From positions 62,001 to 126,000 of the forward strand of contig SCKI01000002.1 of NCBI GenBank assembly GCA_004124295.1: a DNA stretch of 64,000 nucleotides, in the 5' to 3' direction. The first letter of the stretch is position 1; each line of letters starts with the position of its first letter. The position numbers and the translations under genes were made by a program. Source of the stretch: Fidelibacterota bacterium. Its GTDB lineage: Bacteria; Fidelibacterota; Marinisomatia; SCGC-AAA003-L08; TS1B11. Shown here piece after piece: positions 7,318 to 15,597 of the stretch. The notes under the pieces were generated by a model, which saw only the letters and a list, made by a program, of their open reading frames with translations, had not been told where the DNA came from and searched no databases.

Positions 7318-9705
7318 TTAGCCTAATCCCATGTGATGGATAAGTTCTGGTACGTCCAAAATTAGTGTTATTTCTCCATCGCCGCCAATGGTGCCGCCGG
7401 CCACTCCCGGAATCCGTCCGAGGGACTGACCCAACGGCTTGATCACCGCTTCTTCCTGGCCCTTCATGGCGGTGACCACCAGAGCATAGCGGAATTGTGC
7501 CACCGAAACGATCACCGCATAGTGTTCCAGCTCGTCCTTATTCTCGGGACTTGGCACCTTGAACCACTCGTCCAAAAACAAGGTATTCACCACCGAGTCA
7601 CGGAATCGGATCACCCATTTGTCTTCGACCTTGGTCAGGTCCGATGCCTGAAGTTTAATCGTCTCGATAATGGAGCCGAACGGGATGATGTAGTTCTCGC
7701 CCCACACACCGACCTTCAAGCCGGTCACGATAGCCAGAGTCAGAGGCAGCTTGATAATGATGCGAGTGCCTTCGCCGAGTTTGGTATCAATGTCGATGAC
7801 GCCATTCAGCTTGCTGATGTTGGTATAAGCCACATCCATACCGACGCCCCGGCCCGATACATCGGTGACCTCGGCGGCAGTGCTGAAGCCCGGCTTGAAG
7901 ATCAGGTTAAGCTTCTCCCGGGTGGAATAAGCTTCAGCTTCGCTGACGGTGATGATGCCCTTTCCCACGGCCTTTTCGGCCAGAACGTCACCGTCCATAC
8001 CGGCGCCGTCATCTTCGACCTCAATTACGATATGGTTGCCCTGATGGGCGGCCCGCAAGGTGACAATGCCCACCTCAGGCTTCCCATTGGCCAGCCGCAC
8101 CTCAGGAGGCTCGATACCATGATCGGCGGCATTGCGGACCAGGTGCAGCAGGGGATCGCTGATCGCTTCAATGACGGATCGGTCGAGTTCGGTCTCCTCA
8201 CCTTCCAGCTGCAGCTCAATCAGTTTGCCCCGGTCCCGCGCCAGGTCACGGATCACACGGGGGAATTTCCGGAAGACATTGCTGATAGGCAGCATGCGCA
8301 TCTGCATAACCGCCTCCTGGATCTCGTTGGTGATTCTCCCCAGGGCATTGTTGACCTGATCCAGGTGATCAATGGCCTGATCGCCAACCTTGGTCTTGGC
8401 CAGGGTAGAATAAGCCTGTCCCAGCTGGTTCCGGTTCAGCACCAGTTCGCCGGCCAGATTCATCAGGTTTTCCAGCCGCTCCATATCCACGCGGATGGTC
8501 TGTGAGGTCGTCTTGACCGCCTTTTCATCAGCAGGTTTTTCGGCTTTCTTGGTAGGGGTGGGAGCAGGTGCAGCCGGCTTGGTCACTGCGGCCTCGGCTG
8601 CCGGCGCTGCGGTGGTGGACGCCTGTCCATCGGTCCCGGCGGATGCCTGGCCGTTATCTGCCATTTCAGCCTCTTTGGCGGGTGCACCGGCCGCACCGTT
8701 GCCTACGGCCGGCTCTGGCCCCGCGCCCGCCTCGTTTTGCTCGTCTATTGACTTTAACAAGCCGAGTAATTCTGTGGTGTCATAGGTCGTGTCAACCCGG
8801 CCCTTGACATCCTCGATAAACAGGCTGAACCAGTCGCAGGTCTTGAGCAACGCGTCGGTCAGAACGCCATCCGGCGTTAGTTTGCCTTCGCGCATCTTGT
8901 TGAGCAGGTTTTCCGCCAGGTGCGCCACATCCTTGGCCTGGCTAAAGCCGAGAAATCCGCAAGTGCCCTTAAAAGTGTGGAATGCCCGGAATATCCGGTT
9001 CACCAGTTCCGGATCGCCGCCGGCCTCCAGTTGCACCAAATCCTCATTTACATTTTCGAGGATTTCGATGGTTTCGATCACAAACTCTTCCAAAATCTCT
9101 TCCATCCCATCCATGTTCTTGTAGACTGCTCCCGTGGAAGGGGTGTCGTCTGCGACGGTCTGTCCGTTACCATCGGCGGACGGTGGTTCCGAAGCCTCGG
9201 CCTTCGCATGGCTTTCGCCGTCCGCTCCGGCAGCTGCCTGTGGAGCTGCTGCCGCCGGTTCCTCGATTGCCTCCGCCGGGGCTGCTGCCGCCGGCTGGGT
9301 GACGGCCTCTCCTTTGCGGACTGCCGCCAGGCGCTCTATCAGAGAGGCAATATCATACTCTTTCTCAGCGCGCTCTTTCACATCCTCAGTGAACTGGCTG
9401 AACCAGTCGCATGCTTCCAGCAACAGATCAATGATAGGAGCGGAGGGGACCAGTTCGTTGTTGCGCATGGCGTTTAGCAAATCTTCAGCGACATGGGCCA
9501 CATCCTTGGCCTGTTCAAAGCCCAGAAATCCGCAGGTTCCTTTAAACGTATGGAAGGCCCGGAAAATGCGATTGATCATATCCGGGTTCGGATCCGCCTC
9601 GAGATCAATCAGCTCCTCGTTCACCTCCTCCAGCAGTTCGGTGGTCTCGACGATAAAGTCATCAAGGACCTCCTCCATACCCACTAGATTATCATATACA
9701 CTCAT
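7318..9705 (-). CDS. cheA: CheA histidine kinase with two Hpt domains
   Basis: A 795-residue chemotaxis kinase. Two phosphotransfer domains are visible: Hpt1 at about residues 5-120 with His52 and Hpt2 at about 195-320 with His243, both in the same AFHTFKGTCGFLGF box. Alanine/proline-rich linkers follow. From about residue 405 come the P3 dimerisation helices, the HATPase domain (N box HLVRNAADHG, G1 box VEDDGAGMD, G2 box GRGVGMD) and a CheW-like P5 domain ending at 795. A P2 docking domain is not evident. It phosphorylates CheY and CheB in response to receptors coupled through CheW. A 140-bp gap separates it from the upstream receiver gene. Confidence 0.95.
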   Translation of the reverse strand: MSVYDNLVGMEEVLDDFIVETTELLEEVNEELIDLEADPNPDMINRIFRAFHTFKGTCGFLGFEQAKDVAHVAEDLLNAMRNNELVPSAPIIDLLLEACDWFSQFTEDVKERAEKEYDIASLIERLAAVRKGEAVTQPAAAAPAEAIEEPAAAAPQAAAGADGESHAKAEASEPPSADGNGQTVADDTPSTGAVYKNMDGMEEILEEFVIETIEILENVNEDLVQLEAGGDPELVNRIFRAFHTFKGTCGFLGFSQAKDVAHLAENLLNKMREGKLTPDGVLTDALLKTCDWFSLFIEDVKGRVDTTYDTTELLGLLKSIDEQNEAGAGPEPAVGNGAAGAPAKEAEMADNGQASAGTDGQASTTAAPAAEAAVTKPAAPAPTPTKKAEKPADEKAVKTTSQTIRVDMERLENLMNLAGELVLNRNQLGQAYSTLAKTKVGDQAIDHLDQVNNALGRITNEIQEAVMQMRMLPISNVFRKFPRVIRDLARDRGKLIELQLEGEETELDRSVIEAISDPLLHLVRNAADHGIEPPEVRLANGKPEVGIVTLRAAHQGNHIVIEVEDDGAGMDGDVLAEKAVGKGIITVSEAEAYSTREKLNLIFKPGFSTAAEVTDVSGRGVGMDVAYTNISKLNGVIDIDTKLGEGTRIIIKLPLTLAIVTGLKVGVWGENYIIPFGSIIETIKLQASDLTKVEDKWVIRFRDSVVNTLFLDEWFKVPSPENKDELEHYAVIVSVAQFRYALVVTAMKGQEEAVIKPLGQSLGRIPGVAGGTIGGDGEITLILDVPELIHHMGLG

Positions 9706-9845
9706 TCTGTCACCTCCTCACATTCATGTCTGCTGGTGTCGCCGAAAATATGGCCAATATGGCAGGCGCTAACGGCTCTGGCGAAATATGCCCCACTGGC
9801 CACATCACCATCGCGAGTGAACGGGATTTTACCACCGGAATCCTC

Positions 9846-10241
9846 TTACTTCAATGTTAAGTATTTAGAAACCTGGTACTTAATCTTATCCGCATCAAAC
9901 GGCTTCTCAATGTACACATCAGCTCCAACTTCCTTGCCGCGCCTCTTGGACTCTTCACTACGCTCGGATGAGAGGATGATGATGGGCACATCCTTGTGAA
10001 GATTCGATCCGCGCAGGTTTTCGATGAATTCATACCCATCCATATTGGGCATATTCAAATCCACAATGACCAAATCGACTTTAGGCGCCGTAGATATTTT
10101 CTCTAAAGCATCCATACCATCAACAGCGGTGATCACTTCCAAGTTTTGGGCGCTTAGCGAAAAGGCGACAAACTTGCGCACAGTGGATGAATCATCCGCA
10201 ATCAGTACCACCTGTTTTACCTCGTCATGCTCCCCATCCAT
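9846..10241 (-). CDS. Single-domain response regulator, second CheY-like protein
   Basis: A 131-residue receiver domain with acidic pair D16-D17 (LIADDSSTVRK), phosphoacceptor Asp61 in VIVDLNMPNMDG, and a conserved lysine in YIEKPFDADK. It resembles PilG/FrzZ-like or auxiliary CheY receivers more than the motor CheY encoded near cheZ. It sits between cheR and cheA in the same orientation, so it is a likely CheA substrate. Possible roles are phosphate sink for CheA or an adaptation signal. The choice between these cannot be made from sequence. Confidence 0.9.
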   Translation of the reverse strand: MDGEHDEVKQVVLIADDSSTVRKFVAFSLSAQNLEVITAVDGMDALEKISTAPKVDLVIVDLNMPNMDGYEFIENLRGSNLHKDVPIIILSSERSEESKRRGKEVGADVYIEKPFDADKIKYQVSKYLTLK

Positions 10242-10255
10242 CGGTTGTCAACCTC

Positions 10256-11119
10256 CTATTCTTTCTTGTAGGCAAATGCCCCCGAAAAATGCTCAACCTT
10301 AAAGGACGAACTGATGCCGTGGAGGGATTCAGCCTCCCCTAGAAAATAGTACCCGCCATGGTTCATAACACCGTAAACCGACCGCAACACTCTTTTTTTC
10401 ATCTCATCATCAAAATATATCATGACGTTGCGGCAAAAGACATAATCAATATCGCGGAACTTGCGGATTTCTAAACTGTCATTCAGATTTAAATATCTGA
10501 ATATCACCTGGTTGCGAATATCGTCGCGCACCTTGAAGCGGCCCTGCTCCAGTTCCTCAAAGTGGCGCTGCTTTTGGACATCCGTCATCGAGCCCCGGAA
10601 GGAATTCTTGGAATATATCGCCTCCTTGGCCAGCGCCAGGGCCCGGTGGCTGATGTCGGTACCAATCAGCTCTATATTCCAGTCGCGCAGCCGGGGACCC
10701 AGCGTCTCATGCAAAATAATGCTGATGGTGTAAAGCTCCTCCCCGGTGGAAGAGGCAGCGCTCCAGATCTTGATCTTTTTCCTGCCCTGGGCATTCTTGG
10801 CCACGATAAGCTTGGTCAACAATCCCCGGAAGGCTTCCAGCTGGGACTGGAAGCGGAAAAAAAAGGTTTCATTGATGGTGACGGCATTGTAAATCTGGTG
10901 GAACTCCTCGGAGTTGCTGGTCTGCGCCCTGATGTGCCTGATATAGGCATCGAATGATTCCATGCCCAATTCACGAATTCTCCGGCTTAAGCGGTTTTCC
11001 AGCAGATATACCTTATTCTCGGCGAAGAATATCCCGGTCTTGGTGTAGATGATATCCCGCAACTCCTGGAACTGTCTCGGCTCCAGGCTCAGGCCTGCCG
11101 TTTTCGTCAGTGCGGTCAT
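10256..11119 (-). CDS. cheR: CheR chemoreceptor methyltransferase
   Basis: A 287-residue full-length CheR. The N-terminal helical domain (about residues 10-80) includes the family's basic helix LLENRLSRRIRELG. The T-x-FFR-type box follows at NETFFFRF, then the SAM-binding loop IWSAASSTGEELY, the GTDIS strand and FCRNVMIYF. It methylates receptor glutamates with S-adenosylmethionine. It lies 14 bp upstream of the receiver gene in the chemotaxis operon. Unlike the second CheR-like protein at 12489-13250 it retains all canonical regions, so it is probably the working adaptation enzyme. Confidence 0.95.
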   Translation of the reverse strand: MTALTKTAGLSLEPRQFQELRDIIYTKTGIFFAENKVYLLENRLSRRIRELGMESFDAYIRHIRAQTSNSEEFHQIYNAVTINETFFFRFQSQLEAFRGLLTKLIVAKNAQGRKKIKIWSAASSTGEELYTISIILHETLGPRLRDWNIELIGTDISHRALALAKEAIYSKNSFRGSMTDVQKQRHFEELEQGRFKVRDDIRNQVIFRYLNLNDSLEIRKFRDIDYVFCRNVMIYFDDEMKKRVLRSVYGVMNHGGYYFLGEAESLHGISSSFKVEHFSGAFAYKKE

Positions 11120-11220
11120 ATCAATATTGTCCGGCCAGCGCTTATCCGCCCAGGCAGTTTTCCCGTTTGCCCAGCGGGCGCGTTGTTACGCAGGCGGCCA
11201 AGTTCCTTCACGTGCATGGC

Positions 11221-12465
11221 CTATAAATCCAGGACCTGGCCGGCCAGGGAGCGCAAATCCTCATCATCGGATTCAAGGAACGGCTTCACCCACTCCAGGG
11301 CTTCCTCCACACCCAGCTCCTGCACCACCCGCATGGCAGCCAGCTGGGGCAGATTGCGGTCCCCCTCCAGCACTCGCTTGATCACTTCCGCCGCCTTCTT
11401 CTGGCCCAGTTTGGGCAACTGCTCAACGGCAGAGTAGGCCACCCAATCATCGGCATGATCAACCATCTTGAGGCAAAATTCGGCGAGCCCGGGCTGGTCG
11501 GTGACCGCCTTGATCAGCGCCACCAGAACGTGGGGATTCATGCGTTCCCGGGCCTGGGTGAGCTGCTGCAGCACCCGTACGTCCAGGGCCCCGTCAATAT
11601 GATCGATCAGCAGTTGCTGATACTCCTCGCTCGAGTCCTCCAGACCCGCCACAAGGGCTTCAATCGGCGCCCCTGCCCGGGAAAGGAGATTGGTCCCGGT
11701 CCGTTGTGAAATTTTCAACATGGACAGCGTGGCCGCATCGCGTAGCGGCTTGGGCAGCTCCCCGATATGCTCCTCCAGGTATTCCAGCACATGCATGTCC
11801 CCGGCATTGCCCAGCGCGTCAATCATGGCATACTGGACCAGCAAATCGGTAGTATCGGCCAGTTTCCCCAGGAGATAGCGGGCTCCCTCGGGCTCCCCGA
11901 TGAGGCCGATAGCCTCGGCACTCTCGCGCATCAGATATTTTTTGGTCTCGAAGGCCGTCTGCAGGTGGGGCAGGGCCTTTGCCGAGCGAATCTTCCCCAG
12001 TGCCTCGGCTGCCGAAACGCCGACATTTTCCACTTCGTCATACAGCGCGGTGGCTAGCGAATCGACGGCCAACTCGCTGTGGGCCAGGCCCAGTATATCG
12101 GCGCTGAATTTGCGCTCATCTTCGTTACCTTCCTTAAGGGCCTTGATCAGCGCAGGGGTCGCCTCAACGCCGAATTTGGAGATCAGGGCGGCCACCAGGT
12201 TACGCACTTCAATGCGCGCGTGGCCCAGCAGCGGCGTCAGCTTGGAAATGCTCACCGCCGTCGGCACCGATTCCAGGACTTCCGATGCTGCTTCCCGCAC
12301 CGCCCGGTGTTCATCCTTGGTCGCCGTAATCAGGTAGTCCAGAATATCCTCGGCAGGATATTTCTCCAGGTCATAAACCGCCCAGCGCCGGGTATCGGAG
12401 TCCGCATCCTCCAATTGCCCTTCGATTGTGGTCAGCTCCCGGCGTTCTTCTTCAGTCAGAGCCAT
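11221..12465 (-). CDS. HEAT-repeat protein encoded within the chemotaxis operon
   Basis: A protein of about 414 residues built from tandem 30-35-residue helical pairs of the HEAT/PBS-lyase type. Repeats such as VEATPALIKALKEGNEDERK, VGVSAAEALGKIRSAKAL and MRESAEAIGLIGEPEGAR are clear. No catalytic motif is visible, so a protein-binding scaffold is the reasonable reading. The start at 12465 is preferred over the ATG at 12489 because GAGGGAAG lies 7 bases before it. It is placed between the second CheR-like gene and cheR. Scaffolding receptor, CheA or the reduced CheB/CheR pair is a plausible but untested role. Confidence 0.8.
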   Translation of the reverse strand: MALTEEERRELTTIEGQLEDADSDTRRWAVYDLEKYPAEDILDYLITATKDEHRAVREAASEVLESVPTAVSISKLTPLLGHARIEVRNLVAALISKFGVEATPALIKALKEGNEDERKFSADILGLAHSELAVDSLATALYDEVENVGVSAAEALGKIRSAKALPHLQTAFETKKYLMRESAEAIGLIGEPEGARYLLGKLADTTDLLVQYAMIDALGNAGDMHVLEYLEEHIGELPKPLRDAATLSMLKISQRTGTNLLSRAGAPIEALVAGLEDSSEEYQQLLIDHIDGALDVRVLQQLTQARERMNPHVLVALIKAVTDQPGLAEFCLKMVDHADDWVAYSAVEQLPKLGQKKAAEVIKRVLEGDRNLPQLAAMRVVQELGVEEALEWVKPFLESDDEDLRSLAGQVLDL

Positions 12466-12488
12466 GACTGCGCTTCCCTCTATAAACA

Positions 12489-13250
12489 TTACCCATTCCG
12501 GGAAAACCCCCCATCCTGGCCGCCGGCTTGGCTGCTGCGCTGGAAGAAGGCTCCCGAACTGCCGGCCGTTCGATGATGGTCCTCGCTCAGCAGCCAGCGC
12601 TTGCTAACCGGCGTGACGTGAAAAAAGCCTCCCGGCCTTACGCGTGATATCAACTTCCGGATTATTTCCTTCTGGTACTCCTGCTCGTAATAAAGCACCA
12701 CCAGCGAGCAGACCAGGATGTCGACCGGTTCCCCCGGCTGATAGGCGATGATGTCTTCCACTTCGAATTGGATATGCGCCCGGATTCTCTCGGCCACCTG
12801 CAGACCCTTGTTGCCGGCGGATTCAAAATATTCGCCGTAATCATCCACGGCATCCTGATCATGCTCGGTTACCACGTAGACTCCGGCGCGGGCCTTGGCG
12901 ATCTGGGGCCGGCTGAGATCTGACCCCCGGACCTGCCAGTCCCACCCGGACCCGTTGTTCCGGGACAGCCCCCGATGGGTCGACATGGCCAGAGAGTAGG
13001 CTTCCCGGCCATCCGAACAACCGGCGGACCAGACCCGCAGACGGCGGCTCGCGCGTGCGGGCCCCTGCATCAACATCGGTATCAGCACCTGCTCCAGGTC
13101 CAGGTACATGGCGCGATTGCGGAAAAACCGTGTGGCGGTGACCAGATTATCGCCCTCGAAAAACGCCTGCAGGTCAGCGCCCGAATGCAGGTTCGCATCA
13201 TAGACGTGCGTTTCCGCTGCAGCTGCCATCGTTCTTATGATGCTGCCCAT
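12489..13250 (-). CDS. CheR-like methyltransferase lacking most of the N-terminal domain
   Basis: A 253-residue CheR paralogue. The box TRFFRN occurs at about residue 40 rather than about 85, so most of the N-terminal receptor-recognition helical domain is missing. The SAM-binding part is recognisable (VWSAGCSDGREAYSLAM, then GSDLSRPQIAKA), but the usual FCRNVLIYF strand reads VCSLVVLYYE, losing the conserved Arg-Asn. It overlaps the 3' end of the CheB-like gene by 16 bp, so the two are translationally coupled. It may methylate something other than ordinary chemoreceptors, or be weakly active. Homology to CheR is secure; activity is not. Confidence 0.82.
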   Translation of the reverse strand: MGSIIRTMAAAAETHVYDANLHSGADLQAFFEGDNLVTATRFFRNRAMYLDLEQVLIPMLMQGPARASRRLRVWSAGCSDGREAYSLAMSTHRGLSRNNGSGWDWQVRGSDLSRPQIAKARAGVYVVTEHDQDAVDDYGEYFESAGNKGLQVAERIRAHIQFEVEDIIAYQPGEPVDILVCSLVVLYYEQEYQKEIIRKLISRVRPGGFFHVTPVSKRWLLSEDHHRTAGSSGAFFQRSSQAGGQDGGFSRNG

Positions 13251-14068
13251 CTGCTTGCAGGCTTGTAGGATCTCGCCCGCAAGTACTGGCCTGAGTGCTC
13301 ATTGATCCGGCCGGCCAATTGCTGCAATGTGAGGGTCCGGGCAGTGGGCACTGCCGCAGCTGCCGCCTTGGGCATGTCGCCAAAGAGGGCCGTATCGGGT
13401 ATCTGGATGAGCGCCTCGCCCCGTCCCAGGAAAATGTCCTTGAGCCCCTGGGCGCCGTCACTGAGCATGCCGCTCATGATGGCTCCCGTCAGGCGGTTTG
13501 AAAAGCGCACCGCAGCAGCAGAAAAGACCTGATCGATGATGGGCCGGAAGCGTGACTTGATGGTCCGCGTACTGAGCTGGAATGAGGCGTTGCTCCGGTG
13601 GTACCCCAGGGTCATATCTCCCGGGGCAAAATAGACCTCGCCACTTTTGATTGCCATGTCAGTCTGGACCAGCACCGGTTTCTGGGTCAGGCCGTTGGCC
13701 AATTCGAAGCCCGCGATGAATTTGAAGCCGGGATGGTGATGCATAGCGATAATAATGGGCACATGGGGGTAGTTTATATGGCCAAATAGGGTGCGCAGGG
13801 CCACATCGCCGCCGGCGGAACAGCCCAGGATGACCAACCGATCCCAGGCGAGAACGATTCGTTCGTCGGATAAAATACGGGTAACGGCCAGTTTGATAGG
13901 ATCTTCGCGATTAGTGAACCGACCGGCAACAGGGCGCTGGCGTGTGTGTGCGATATCATTGGCCAATCGTGTTAGTACAGGCCCCCAATCCTGTTCGCTT
14001 TCTTTTTCCAGTAATAATTTTATTGAGACTACCAGTGGATCAAGGTGCTGCCGCTGCTCCGGGCTCAT
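13235..14068 (-). CDS. CheB-like methylesterase without receiver domain
   Basis: A 277-residue protein whose C-terminal two thirds match the CheB esterase domain. The serine lies in LGCSAGGDVA (GASTGG in typical CheB), the histidine in the HHHPGF segment and the aspartate in GMLSDGAQGL. The first ~90 residues are helical and contain no D-D pair or phosphoacceptor aspartate, so control by CheA phosphorylation is not expected. It overlaps cheW (4 bp) upstream and the reduced CheR downstream (16 bp). The pair suggests a second methylation/demethylation cycle with another substrate or another form of control. Confidence 0.83.
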   Translation of the reverse strand: MSPEQRQHLDPLVVSIKLLLEKESEQDWGPVLTRLANDIAHTRQRPVAGRFTNREDPIKLAVTRILSDERIVLAWDRLVILGCSAGGDVALRTLFGHINYPHVPIIIAMHHHPGFKFIAGFELANGLTQKPVLVQTDMAIKSGEVYFAPGDMTLGYHRSNASFQLSTRTIKSRFRPIIDQVFSAAAVRFSNRLTGAIMSGMLSDGAQGLKDIFLGRGEALIQIPDTALFGDMPKAAAAAVPTARTLTLQQLAGRINEHSGQYLRARSYKPASRWAAS

Positions 14069-14640
14069 CCCATCTTGAGTTCATCGACCAGCGCCCCATC
14101 CGCTTGAATGACACGCTCAAAATCGACAATCGTGATCAAATTATCTTTCATCTTGGCGATTCCCACAAAGTACTTGTGATCGGCATCGAGCCAATCCTCC
14201 GGCGTCGGCTCAATGGCGCTGGAGGGGACCGTAATCACCTCGCGCACCGAATCGACGATATAGCCCAGCAAGCCTTGGGCCGTGCGGGCAATCATGATTT
14301 GCTGGGAACTGGTATCGCCCAAACCATCGTCGATATTCAGCCGCAACCGAAGGTCGATTGTCGGCACAATGTTACCCCGCAGGTTGGTGACGCCCTTGAT
14401 GTACTCCTTCACATGGGGCACCCGGGTGATATGGCTCATCTGGGTTACCTCCTGGATTTGCAGGATGTCGCCCCCGTAGGTCTGGTCCCCTAAAATAAAA
14501 GTAACCAGCAGATTCGTTTCCTCTGCCGTTTCACCCTGCCCAAATTCGGCGACCGTCAGCGCTTTGGGTGCCGTAGCGGTAGTCTGCGTGTCCGGGGTCC
14601 CTATTGCTTCTGCCATGTTCCCTCCTGCCTGGTCAGCCAT
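14065..14640 (-). CDS. cheW: CheW coupling protein (distal copy)
   Basis: A 191-residue protein with a ~40-residue threonine/alanine-rich N-terminal tail and then a CheW fold. Recognisable strands are LLVTFILGDQTYGGDILQI, the VTNLRGNIVPTIDLRLRL core shared by CheW domains, and LLGYIVDSVREVI. CheW links chemoreceptors to the P5 domain of CheA. An internal ATG at 14616 would remove eight residues and is a possible alternative start. This copy is the second of two tandem cheW genes separated by 46 bp. It overlaps the CheB-like gene by 4 bp, so the divergent copy may serve the reduced CheB/CheR pair. Confidence 0.9.
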   Translation of the reverse strand: MADQAGGNMAEAIGTPDTQTTATAPKALTVAEFGQGETAEETNLLVTFILGDQTYGGDILQIQEVTQMSHITRVPHVKEYIKGVTNLRGNIVPTIDLRLRLNIDDGLGDTSSQQIMIARTAQGLLGYIVDSVREVITVPSSAIEPTPEDWLDADHKYFVGIAKMKDNLITIVDFERVIQADGALVDELKMG

Positions 14641-14686
14641 CTCGTTAATGCTTGATAATCATGACCGCCGTCCCCCGACGCACGAT

Positions 14687-15199
14687 TCAATCCGTGCTCA
14701 GTTCGGCGAGTTCGGCCTTCTCTTCATCACTGAACAGGCGGGATGGATCCAACAGGAGTATCAGGCGATCCCCCACCTTGCCGACACCTTCGATGAAATC
14801 AACATTCACACCGCTCGTAGCCATATTTGTAGCCGGCACCACATCTTTCGCAGCGAGTCTCAAAACTTCCGATACCTCATCCACTACCAATCCCAGGATA
14901 TGGCCGCCGCTCTCAATGACAACGACGCGTGTATCCTTGGTAGATTCGGTCCTGTCCAGCCCGAATCTCATCCCGAGGTTGACCACCGGCACAATGGCTC
15001 CGCGGAGGTTCATGATGCCATCCACGTAATCGGGCGCCGTGGGAATTCCGGTAACCTGAGTGAGACGGTTTATCTCCCGGACAAATTGGATATCCAAGCC
15101 GAAGCTCCCTTCGGCAATCTTGAATACGACCAGTTGCCTGACATCGGAAGATTGCTGGGATTTTTTACCGGTACTGGTTTCAAAGCTTGACACCGACAT
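14687..15199 (-). CDS. cheW: CheW coupling protein (promoter-proximal copy)
   Basis: A 170-residue CheW protein. The domain runs from about residue 20 (RQLVVFKIAEGSFGLDIQ), through the diagnostic IMNLRGAIVPVVNLG strand and LGLVVDEVSEVL, to ILLLDPSRLF near the end. It couples receptors to CheA. It is the first gene of the minus-strand chemotaxis operon and has a good Shine-Dalgarno sequence (AAGGAG, 6 bases before the ATG at 15199). A 398-bp non-coding leader lies upstream. Confidence 0.93.
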   Translation of the reverse strand: MSVSSFETSTGKKSQQSSDVRQLVVFKIAEGSFGLDIQFVREINRLTQVTGIPTAPDYVDGIMNLRGAIVPVVNLGMRFGLDRTESTKDTRVVVIESGGHILGLVVDEVSEVLRLAAKDVVPATNMATSGVNVDFIEGVGKVGDRLILLLDPSRLFSDEEKAELAELSTD

Positions 15200-15597
15200 A
15201 CCTATCTCCTTCTACTCTTCGCCACCTGTGCGATAGTGGGCCAAAGTCCCAAAATCTAAGACCTTTCTATGCGGTTCCCACAATAAAAAAATAGGGTTGA
15301 CTGCATATATACCGGAACTCGATTCCGGCTGGAGGCTCGGTAGCCACGCCAACGGGGACGGGAGAGGATGGTGTCAGGCTGGCAAATCGCCGCATAAAGG
15401 GACCGGCTACGCCCTGGCGAGTGCTGACCATAAGTTCGGGGGATACTCCATGTCTAACCATACTCTTAGCCAATCAAATTCCATATCGGGGCGCCACAAA
15501 GGCCACCCTCGAAAACATATCATTACCTGGTTTGCGTGGTATTGCCCTGACGGGCAACCGGTTTCAGGCTGGGGGAATGTACAACAAATAAGGGCGA
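15200..15597 (-). other. Non-coding leader region upstream of the chemotaxis operon
   Basis: No convincing gene lies in these 398 bases. On the minus strand I see a hairpin with arms TTGCCC and GGGCAA at 15543-15558, and a nested set of complementary segments between 15373 and 15428: GTCAG with CTGAC, CGCC with GGCG, GGG with CCC. An A/T-rich run lies at 15284-15293, about 90 bases before the cheW start. No sigma-28 or sigma-54 promoter with correct spacing was found. A structured 5' leader is possible; no known riboswitch consensus was matched. Confidence 0.4.

Noticed and set aside
15224..15245. Sigma-54-like sequence TTGGCCCACTATCGCA on the minus strand
   Set aside because: The GG and GC elements are 9 rather than 10 bases apart, which normally abolishes sigma-54 recognition.
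15373..15428. Cyclic-di-GMP (GEMM) riboswitch
   Set aside because: GGCAAA-like and GTAGCC-like words occur, but the order and the conserved tetraloop/receptor segments do not match the consensus on either strand.
15267..15473. 68-codon minus-strand frame in the cheW leader
   Set aside because: No ribosome-binding site or protein-like pattern; the region looks non-coding and structured.
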